From CAYGXH01 sp964354485 (GTDB lineage Bacteria; Bacteroidota; Ignavibacteria; UBA10030; SZUA-254): DNA of 15,147 nucleotides. The stretch is taken from NCBI GenBank assembly GCA_964354485.1, contig CAYGZY010000031.1, forward strand, positions 1-15,147. Reading direction: 5' to 3'. The translations under genes and the position numbers were made by a program. This document shows positions 1-6,560 of the stretch, in pieces. The stretch's first letter is position 1, and every line of letters begins with the position of its first letter. The notes under the pieces are model-generated. The model made no database searches. It saw only the letters and a list, made by a program, of their open reading frames with translations, and was not told the DNA's origin.

Positions 1-1
1 C

Positions 2-1003
2 GTTCTTCTGCTGGATGAACCGACATCGGCTTTAGCACACCATGAAGTTGACAGCTTGTTCAATATTATTCAGATGTTAAAAACAAAAGGTGTTTCGATC
101 GTTTATATTACCCACAGACTGCACGAAGTTCAGCAGATTGCAGATAAGATCTCAGTTCTTCGAGATGGTAAATGCGCGGGAACTCTCGATAAAAATGATT
201 CAACACCTGCAAAAATTGTGAAAATGATGTTCGGTGATCTTCCCGAAAGAATCAAACCAGCTTTTCCGAAAATTCCGGATCATCCAATCCTTGAAGTGAT
301 AAATTTTCAGAAAGAGGGAAAATTTTCCGATATCAGTTTTAAACTCTTCAAGGGAGAGATTCTCGGAATCGCAGGGATGTTGGGTTCCGGTCGCACTGAA
401 TTGCTCAGGGCAATATACGGCGCGGATCTCATTGACAGGGGTGAAATTATCATCGAAGGAAAATCACAGTCCTCGTTGACGCCTGTGATAGCTAAACAAC
501 TTGGAATCGCTTTCATTTCTGAAGACCGAAAAGAAGAAGGACTTGTTCAAAATCTCAGCACGAGAATCAACATGTGCTTGGCAAGTTACAATCTGATTTC
601 AAATAAGGGAATTCTAACAAAACAGCGCGAATACAGAGTTATCAAAAAATTTATAAAAGAATTGGATATAAAAATAGCCGATGCTGAACAGGCAGTTTCG
701 TCGCTCAGCGGTGGTAATCAGCAGAAGGTCATTATCGCAAAGTGGTTGAATACCCACCCCAGAATTATCCTGCTGGATGAACCTACAAGAGGTATCGATA
801 TTCAAACCAAACAGCAGATATTTCAGATAGTTTCGGAGCTGAGTGGGAAAGGTATAAGTTCAATATTCGTTTCCACCGAGCTTGAAGAACTGCTGGAGGT
901 TTGTCATAGAATTTTGATAATGAAAAAAGGCAGGATTGTAAAAGAGATTCAGCCGAAAGAAATTACGGCTGATGAACTGTTTCTCGCGTGTATGGAAAAT
1001 TAA
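2..1003 (+). CDS. Sugar ABC transporter ATP-binding protein, RbsA/MglA type (5' partial)
   Basis: This is the cytoplasmic ATPase of a monosaccharide importer (CUT2/RbsA family), which carries two fused ABC domains and powers uptake with an RbsC-type permease. The gene is cut by the window edge; the reading frame is open from base 2 and gives 333 residues of a usual ~500. The visible part begins inside domain 1 at its Walker B and D-loop (LLLDEPTSAL), followed by the switch motif (YITHRL, with the H-loop His). Domain 2 is complete. It has the degenerate Walker A typical of this family, with Arg-Thr replacing Lys-Ser/Thr (GSGRTEL, around residue 128), then the family motif SEDRKEEGL, the ABC signature SLSGGNQQK (around 235-243) and Walker B LLDEPTRGID (around 257-266). 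The permease follows after 18 bases. Substrate cannot be read from the ATPase; ribose, xylose, galactose, rhamnose and fucose systems all look alike here. The periplasmic binding protein is not in view. Confidence 0.95.
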   Translation, partial: VLLLDEPTSALAHHEVDSLFNIIQMLKTKGVSIVYITHRLHEVQQIADKISVLRDGKCAGTLDKNDSTPAKIVKMMFGDLPERIKPAFPKIPDHPILEVINFQKEGKFSDISFKLFKGEILGIAGMLGSGRTELLRAIYGADLIDRGEIIIEGKSQSSLTPVIAKQLGIAFISEDRKEEGLVQNLSTRINMCLASYNLISNKGILTKQREYRVIKKFIKELDIKIADAEQAVSSLSGGNQQKVIIAKWLNTHPRIILLDEPTRGIDIQTKQQIFQIVSELSGKGISSIFVSTELEELLEVCHRILIMKKGRIVKEIQPKEITADELFLACMEN

Positions 1004-1011
1004 AAGTTATT

Positions 1012-1016
1012 AGGAG
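1012..1016 (+). promoter_or_regulatory. Ribosome binding site of the ABC permease
   Basis: AGGAG lies five bases before the ATG at 1022, directly after the stop of the ATPase gene. It supports that start and translation from the same transcript. Confidence 0.7.
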
Positions 1017-1021
1017 TCGAA

Positions 1022-1993
1022 ATGCTCGAGCGTGCCTTGGCGTCAGTAATTAAAAAGCATATGATGGAAGTGATACTTCTCATTCTCTGTGCAATCCTGG
1101 CTATAAAAGCCGAAAACTTTTTTTCAACGGATAACCTTCTAAACGTTCTCCGTAATGTATCCATGCAGGGAATTATCGCCTTTGGTATGACCATGGTTAT
1201 CATTTCTGGGGAAATTGATTTGAGTGTTGGTTCTGCGGTAGCGTTCGCAGGTTGTTTTACAGCATACCTGACACAATACGGTGCAAGCACCGGTTTACCC
1301 ATGCAGGTTGCAATACCTCTGGCGGTACTTGCCACCTTGATAATGGGAATGTTGGTGGGATCTTTCACCGGATTTATCCGAATGAAATTTCAGGTTCCGA
1401 CTTTCATTACAACGCTCGCGTGGATGACGGCGTTATCCGGGACAGCGGAGTTGATTACGGATGGCTTTCCTCTGACGCCGTTCCCTGAGTGGTACAACTT
1501 CATAGGTGGCGGCTATTTATACGGAGTTCCATTCCCGGCGATTGTATTCATTTTTGTGTTTATTATCGTCCATTTTGTTATGAATTATACTTCTTTTGGT
1601 CGAGCGATTTATGCGATAGGCGGAAATATGGAAGTTGCGAGACTGAGTGGCATAAGAGTGAAGGCGGTTAAAATAACGGTTATGGGCATTGTTTCGTCCC
1701 TGGCGATGATGAGCGGAGTTATGCAGTCTTCGGAAATAATGTCCGGTTCGCCCACCACAGCGAAAGGGTGGGAACTGGACGTTATTGCCGCGGTCATAAT
1801 TGGTGGAACAAATTTAATGGGCGGGGCAGGGACAGTGAAAGGCACATTAATTGGTATAATTTTCCTTGGTGTCCTTGTTAATGGCATGACGCTCATAAAT
1901 GTTAACGAATACTGGCAGCATGTGGTTCGTGGCTCACTTATTCTGCTTGCAGTGCTCGTAAATCGGTTTCAGCTGCAAAAAATGAGAGAATAA
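1022..1993 (+). CDS. Sugar ABC transporter permease, RbsC type
   Basis: Inner-membrane permease of the CUT2 family, forming the sugar channel with the ATPase encoded just upstream. The 323 residues match the usual length (310-340) and are mostly hydrophobic helices. Family motifs are intact: GEIDLSVGS at residues 63-71, the cytoplasmic coupling region GRAIYAIGGN...ARLSGI around 193-211, and the loop VIIGGTNLMGGAGTVKGT around 258-275, which is characteristic of RbsC/AraH/MglC proteins. The ATG is preceded by AGGAG. The downstream URO-D-like gene begins five bases after the stop codon starts its last base run, so the genes are almost certainly co-transcribed. Substrate is undetermined; the surrounding genes hint at a deoxysugar or a modified sugar, which is inference only. 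Confidence 0.95.
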   Translation: MLERALASVIKKHMMEVILLILCAILAIKAENFFSTDNLLNVLRNVSMQGIIAFGMTMVIISGEIDLSVGSAVAFAGCFTAYLTQYGASTGLPMQVAIPLAVLATLIMGMLVGSFTGFIRMKFQVPTFITTLAWMTALSGTAELITDGFPLTPFPEWYNFIGGGYLYGVPFPAIVFIFVFIIVHFVMNYTSFGRAIYAIGGNMEVARLSGIRVKAVKITVMGIVSSLAMMSGVMQSSEIMSGSPTTAKGWELDVIAAVIIGGTNLMGGAGTVKGTLIGIIFLGVLVNGMTLINVNEYWQHVVRGSLILLAVLVNRFQLQKMRE

Positions 1994-1997
1994 TCCT

Positions 1998-3062
1998 GTG
2001 AAAGAAATGGCATCCCTCGAACGCTGCATTACCGTCCTTAATAATGAAATTCCGGACCGCGTGCCTGTTGTTCCACAATCTTTCCTTTTTGCGTGTGAGA
2101 TTGCAGGTTACTCAATGTCTGATGTAAACCATGATCCAAAACTAATGGCTAATGCGCTTATCGTCTGTCAGGAAAAGTTTGGGTACGACGGCTGCGTCAT
2201 TGACTTCGATGATGCCTCCCTCGCCGAAGCTTGTGGTGCGAAAGTGATATATCGTGAAGACGAGCCTGCTGTCGTTGATGAAAGCGAACCGTTACTCAAA
2301 GACCTCCATTATGTGGAACATCTGCCTCTCCCCGATCCATACGCATCTCCTCGGTTACAGCATTGGCTGGAAACGACACGCATGCTTGTCGATGAGATCG
2401 GCGACCATGTATTCATCATGGGAAGGGCGGATCAGGGTCCTTTCAGTCTCGCATGTCTGCTGAGAGGTACGCAGCAATTCATGCTTGATATAATGACTGA
2501 AGAGCATGAATTGATCGGGAAGGTTATTGATTACTGCCGGCAGGCCTGCGCGCTCTTTGCCATAGCGCAGAAGGATGCCGGAGCACACGCGACTTCTGCC
2601 GGAGATGCGTTAGCGGGACCGAATATGATTTCACCGGACATGTACCGGAAGTTCGCGCTTGAGCCGGAACGGAACCTGACGGAAGAAATTCAGAGATATG
2701 GCATACCTTTTTCAATTCATATCTGCGGAAACACCAACTCAATACTTCCGGACATGATAACAACGAAAGCAAGAATTCTTGAAGTAGATTGGCCCGTGAA
2801 CATGGATGAGGCCCATAAGCTGTGCGGGATGAATACTGTTCTCATGGGGAATATCAATCCGAGTGATCCGCTGGTTTTGGGAAATCCGGATGCCGTTGAT
2901 GCGGCAGTAAAGAAAATAATTCAACAAACGAAGGGCAGGAATTTGTTTGTAAGTTCAGGATGTGCCATGGGAAGAAATACAAAACCGGAAAATGTGAAAG
3001 CAATGGTTAATGCTGTAAAGATATATGGTACGTATGAGCAACTGCTGGAAATGAACCTATGA
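1998..3062 (+). CDS. Uroporphyrinogen-decarboxylase-like protein, MtaA/CmuA methyltransferase type
   Basis: A 354-residue TIM-barrel protein of the URO-D superfamily (PF01208). The N-terminus has the family phrase IPDRVPV, but the RQAGRYLPEY signature of true HemE is absent, so this is not a heme-pathway decarboxylase. It resembles the methylcobalamin:coenzyme M methyltransferase branch (MtaA, MtbA, CmuA), whose zinc site is H-x-C-x(n)-C. Here His241 and Cys243 (IHICGN) are followed by Cys322 (SSGCAMG), a spacing of 79 between the two cysteines that fits that motif. Thus a zinc-dependent thiol or corrinoid methyl-transfer role is plausible, but no corrinoid protein is encoded in the window. 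The GTG start lies four bases after the permease stop, with GAGAG at about 1985-1989 as a possible ribosome site; ATG at 2007 is an alternative start. A second, divergent family member follows. The role in sugar metabolism is unknown. Confidence 0.85.
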   Translation: MKEMASLERCITVLNNEIPDRVPVVPQSFLFACEIAGYSMSDVNHDPKLMANALIVCQEKFGYDGCVIDFDDASLAEACGAKVIYREDEPAVVDESEPLLKDLHYVEHLPLPDPYASPRLQHWLETTRMLVDEIGDHVFIMGRADQGPFSLACLLRGTQQFMLDIMTEEHELIGKVIDYCRQACALFAIAQKDAGAHATSAGDALAGPNMISPDMYRKFALEPERNLTEEIQRYGIPFSIHICGNTNSILPDMITTKARILEVDWPVNMDEAHKLCGMNTVLMGNINPSDPLVLGNPDAVDAAVKKIIQQTKGRNLFVSSGCAMGRNTKPENVKAMVNAVKIYGTYEQLLEMNL

Positions 3063-3087
3063 TGCCATCTTCTGCGGTACACGCACA

Positions 3088-4152
3088 ATGAAGGCAACCG
3101 AATTTTATCCTGATTACACAAATGTACTTCAGGTTGTACAAAACCGGAAACCCAGACGCTTACCCCTCTATGAGCATCATATTGATTTATCATTCATCGC
3201 GAAAACGTTAAACACTGATATCACAATTCAAGGGAATAAACCACACGATCTCCGGGAATATTATAAAAAGATTATTAATTTTTGGAAAAATATGACTTAT
3301 GATGCTTTTGATTATGAAGCTTCGATTTGCGATATTTTCCCGTCTCATGGCGCAATATTTGGCGGGAAATCCGGTCCTATCCAGACACGGGATGATTTTG
3401 AAAAATATCCGTTCAGTGATATTCCAAAACTATTTTGGGAAACGTATACTCCCCATCTCGAGGCCGTTCGCGCTGTCCTGCCGGCAGGGATGAAAGTCTA
3501 TGGGGGATGCGGATACGGGATTTTTGAGGCCAGCGAAGATCTGGTTGGATATGAATCATTATGCACCATGCAATATCTGGTTCCCGATCTCTTTGCTGAT
3601 TTATATAAAAAGATCGGAGATCTTTACATCACGCTCTGGTCAAGAATGGTAGATCGGTATTCTGATATTTTTGTGTTTTTCAGAATGGGCGACGATCTGG
3701 GTTACAAGACATCAACGTTACTGGCTCCTGAAATAATCCGAACGCACATTCTTCCGCAACACAAAAGAATCATCGACCTGGTTCATAAGGCGGATAAACG
3801 TTTCCTGTTGCATAGTTGCGGTAACATTTTCGACGTAATGGAGGATATTTTAACTCTTGGAATTGATGCGAAACACTCTCATGAAGATCAGATTGCTCCG
3901 TTTAAAAAATGGATTGAGCTGTATTCGCAAAGAATAGGATTGTTCGGAGGAGTGGATGTCAATGTCCTATGTCTTTTTTCATATGATGAGATTTATAAAA
4001 AGGTATTGAATGACACTGCTGAATTCCGGAGAATGGCAAAAGGATACGGTCTCGGTTCAGGTAATTCCATCGCAGGGTATGTCCCTACAGAAGGATTTAT
4101 GGCGATGATTGACGCAGCGAAAGAAATTCGTCGGCGTGAAAAAAGCGAATGA
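3088..4152 (+). CDS. Divergent uroporphyrinogen-decarboxylase-like protein
   Basis: A second URO-D-fold protein, also 354 residues but strongly diverged from its upstream neighbour. The barrel-end motif LHSCGN (His242, Cys244) is kept. The region that should carry the third zinc ligand reads GLGSGNSIAG, so an Asn (Asn326) stands where the neighbour has Cys322. The zinc site therefore looks incomplete and the chemistry may differ. No HemE signature is present. The gene starts 25 bases after the previous stop, with no clear Shine-Dalgarno sequence before ATG 3088, so translation may depend on coupling to the upstream gene. No other ATG in this frame lies between the last in-frame upstream stop (3052-3054) and 3088. 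Possible roles are a methyltransferase paralogue, a partner subunit of the first protein, or a ligand-binding protein. I cannot choose among them from sequence. The URO-D family call is firm; the function is open. Confidence 0.8.
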   Translation: MKATEFYPDYTNVLQVVQNRKPRRLPLYEHHIDLSFIAKTLNTDITIQGNKPHDLREYYKKIINFWKNMTYDAFDYEASICDIFPSHGAIFGGKSGPIQTRDDFEKYPFSDIPKLFWETYTPHLEAVRAVLPAGMKVYGGCGYGIFEASEDLVGYESLCTMQYLVPDLFADLYKKIGDLYITLWSRMVDRYSDIFVFFRMGDDLGYKTSTLLAPEIIRTHILPQHKRIIDLVHKADKRFLLHSCGNIFDVMEDILTLGIDAKHSHEDQIAPFKKWIELYSQRIGLFGGVDVNVLCLFSYDEIYKKVLNDTAEFRRMAKGYGLGSGNSIAGYVPTEGFMAMIDAAKEIRRREKSE

Positions 4153-4269
4153 TACCCCAGGAATATTTTTATTAGCATAACTATAATACATGAATTGAAA
4201 AACCCTGGCTGTTTATCGATGAAAATACTATCGACTGGTGTGTATATATTTTCAGGAGTAGAATAAAAT
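4153..4269 (+). promoter_or_regulatory. Gap between the URO-D pair and the hydrolase genes; possible promoter
   Basis: This AT-rich gap of 117 bases is the first real break in the gene string. It contains a perfect TATAAT at 4182-4187, but the position 17 bases upstream (4159-4164, AGGAAT) is a poor -35 box. The best support is the gap length and the -10 match. A 5-base inverted repeat (TCGAT/ATCGA, 9-base loop, around 4216-4234) is too weak to call a terminator. AGGAG at 4254-4258 is the likely ribosome site for the next gene, 11 bases from its ATG. Confidence 0.3.
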
Positions 4270-6534
4270 ATGGTGATTTCTGTTTTACGAATATGGTTCA
4301 TGGTATTCGTGGCGACGAATGTGCTTTCTCCGTTCTCCAATGGATTGCAAAAAATTACGCTCGTCAGTGACGGAGCCTCTAAATATTCCATTTTTCTCTC
4401 CCCCGCAGCATCCACCATCGATTCGCAGGCAGGGTTCGTTCTTCAAAAATACATTCAAATGATTTCTGGCGCTCTTTTACCTGTGAAACTACCGTCAATG
4501 CAGGGAACAAGTCCAGCTATTTATATCGGAAGTACAGGCCGGTCGAAAAACATTCCTTCAGATATCAACTGGCCGGCACTGGAAGAGGACGGATTTATCA
4601 TTAAGACTACAGATCGAGATATTATTATCGCAGGAGGGTCCGAAAAAGGTTCATTGTATGGTGTTTACACTTTTTTAGAGATGTATCTTGGTTGCAGGAA
4701 ATACAGCCCAACAGTTGAGGTTATACCCACGCATTCTACAATTATCCTGAATGATATTAACGCCATGCAGGTGCCGAAGATTAAATTCCGCGACGCATAT
4801 TACTATGATCCCGAATACATGGCGTGGCATAAGCTTGATAACCACAGCGATATATTTGGTATGTACGTCCATACATTTCGTCAGTTCATTCCACCCGAAA
4901 AGTATTTTTCTGAGCATTCAGAATATTTTACAATGACAAAAGCAGGAAGGATATCTGATGCCCAGCTATGTCTGACGAATCCTGATGTCTTTCGTATCAT
5001 CGTCGATGAGCTGAAGACGAGAATTCAAGAAAATCCTTTGAAACAGTATTGGTCTGTTTCGCAAAACGATACCTACAGCCCTTGTGAATGCAATGCCTGC
5101 CGGTCGATCGACAGCACAGAAGGTTCAGCATCGGGCTCCCTGCTCGCATTTGTTAACAGAGTCGCAGATCAATTCCCCGACCGAACAATATCTACTTTAG
5201 CGTATCAGTATACACGCGCCGTACCGAGGACGATAGTCCCGCGAAAGAACGTTAACATAATGCTCTGCAGTATCGAGTGTAATCGGAGTAAACCTCTCTC
5301 GACGGATCCATCGAGTGCTTCGTTCCGGAAAGATGTGGAAGATTGGTGCAGGTTGACCAATAATATTTACCTGTGGGACTATGTTGTCCAGTTTCGTAAT
5401 CTAATAAGTCCTTTCCCGAATTTGAGAGTTCTTCAACCGAATATTCAATACTTTGCAGCTAACGGCGTTAAGGCAATTTTTGAACAGGGCTCCGGAGGTA
5501 CCTTAAGTGAATTTAAAGAGCTCCGTACCTACCTCATCGCGAAACTGCTCTGGAATCCGTATCTTAACATCGATTCCCTCACGAACGATTTTCTGCGTGG
5601 CTACTACGGTGCAGCAGAGCCATTTATACGGTCATATATCGACCGTATGCACGATGCTCTGGAAGCTTCGGGTGAAGATTTACAGATTTACGGTTATCCG
5701 TTGCCCTCGAAGAACGGATATTTGTCGGATGAAAACATGGATGCATATACCGCTTATTTTGATAAGGCAGAGGATGCTGTAAAAAATACGCCAGAAATTC
5801 TGCAACGCGTCCACGCCGCCCGGCTTCCGCTACAGTTCGCACTTCTAGAGCAGTCGAAGATCTATGGTACGGGGGAACGCGGTTGTTTCTTTCAGGATTC
5901 CACCGGCAGCTGGAACGCAAAACCGTCGGTCGTAAGTATGCTGGAATTATTCGTAAAGAGCTGTAATGAGTTGGGTTATAGTGCGATTGAGGAAATGGGT
6001 ACAAAGCCCGATCAGTATTATGAAGTAACGAAAAAGTATTTCGATAGCGGCATAAAAAATCACCTCGCGTCCGGGAAATCCATCCTGATGAAAAGTCCTC
6101 CAAGTCCAAAATACCACAATGGTGATGCCTCTGCATTAACCAACAGCCTGCGTGGATGGGAAGATTATCATATGCACTGGGTGGGGTATGAGGGAGAAAT
6201 GATGGAAGGGACTATCGACCTGGGTGCAGTCAGGGAAATACATTCTATCACGGCGAATTTCCTGCAGGATATCAACTCTTGGATTTTTCTTCCCTTGGAA
6301 GTTGAGTATGCAATCTCGGAGGATGAACGGCAGTACCGAACTGTTGCAAAGATTAAGAATACGATACCCGACAAACAGAGCGGTACATTTGTGGAACCGT
6401 TTCGTATTGAGCTGGAGCCGTCGAATGCACGGTACATCAGGATACGGGCATCCAATATGAATATCTGCCCTGACTGGCACAAAGGTGCCGGAGGGCTGGC
6501 ATGGATTTTTGCCGATGAAATTGTGGTTGAATAG
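4270..6534 (+). CDS. Secreted DUF4838 (GH163-like) hydrolase with C-terminal discoidin-like domain
   Basis: A 754-residue exported protein. Residues 1-25 form a signal peptide (hydrophobic core around 5-20, no lipobox Cys). Residues ~45-160 resemble the N-terminal domain found in GH67/GH20-type enzymes (LQKYIQMISGALLPV, AIYIGSTGRS, YGVYTFLEMYLGCRKYSP). Residues ~170-450 match DUF4838, including WSVSQNDTYSPCECNACRS (261-279) with its C-x-C-x(2)-C cluster (Cys272, 274, 277) and YQYTRAVP. Residues ~620-754 resemble an F5/8 type C (discoidin) carbohydrate-binding domain ending in ARYIRIRAS...WIFADEIVV. CAZy family GH163, which contains endo-beta-N-acetylglucosaminidases acting on N-glycans, was founded on DUF4838 proteins to my knowledge; most members are uncharacterised, so the substrate here is not known. 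It probably acts in the periplasm or outside the cell on a glycan. The next gene, also exported, begins 26 bases later. A true GH67 alpha-glucuronidase is less likely. Confidence 0.8.
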   Translation: MVISVLRIWFMVFVATNVLSPFSNGLQKITLVSDGASKYSIFLSPAASTIDSQAGFVLQKYIQMISGALLPVKLPSMQGTSPAIYIGSTGRSKNIPSDINWPALEEDGFIIKTTDRDIIIAGGSEKGSLYGVYTFLEMYLGCRKYSPTVEVIPTHSTIILNDINAMQVPKIKFRDAYYYDPEYMAWHKLDNHSDIFGMYVHTFRQFIPPEKYFSEHSEYFTMTKAGRISDAQLCLTNPDVFRIIVDELKTRIQENPLKQYWSVSQNDTYSPCECNACRSIDSTEGSASGSLLAFVNRVADQFPDRTISTLAYQYTRAVPRTIVPRKNVNIMLCSIECNRSKPLSTDPSSASFRKDVEDWCRLTNNIYLWDYVVQFRNLISPFPNLRVLQPNIQYFAANGVKAIFEQGSGGTLSEFKELRTYLIAKLLWNPYLNIDSLTNDFLRGYYGAAEPFIRSYIDRMHDALEASGEDLQIYGYPLPSKNGYLSDENMDAYTAYFDKAEDAVKNTPEILQRVHAARLPLQFALLEQSKIYGTGERGCFFQDSTGSWNAKPSVVSMLELFVKSCNELGYSAIEEMGTKPDQYYEVTKKYFDSGIKNHLASGKSILMKSPPSPKYHNGDASALTNSLRGWEDYHMHWVGYEGEMMEGTIDLGAVREIHSITANFLQDINSWIFLPLEVEYAISEDERQYRTVAKIKNTIPDKQSGTFVEPFRIELEPSNARYIRIRASNMNICPDWHKGAGGLAWIFADEIVVE

Positions 6535-6560
6535 CTGTTGATAGATAGAAGGAAAATGCA

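Noticed and set aside
1998..4152. Heme-pathway uroporphyrinogen decarboxylase (HemE)
   Set aside because: Neither protein has the N-terminal RQAGRYLPEY signature, and no heme-synthesis gene is nearby; the MtaA/CmuA-type reading fits better.
4216..4234. Hairpin terminator after the URO-D pair
   Set aside because: The inverted repeat is only five base pairs and is not followed by a run of T.
3993..4418. Minus-strand frame of 141 codons crossing the 4153-4269 gap
   Set aside because: It overlaps two supported genes at both ends and has no family motif, so a divergent gene or regulator is not supported.
4270..6534. GH67 alpha-glucuronidase
   Set aside because: Only the N-terminal region resembles GH67; the central part has DUF4838 features and the C-terminus is discoidin-like.
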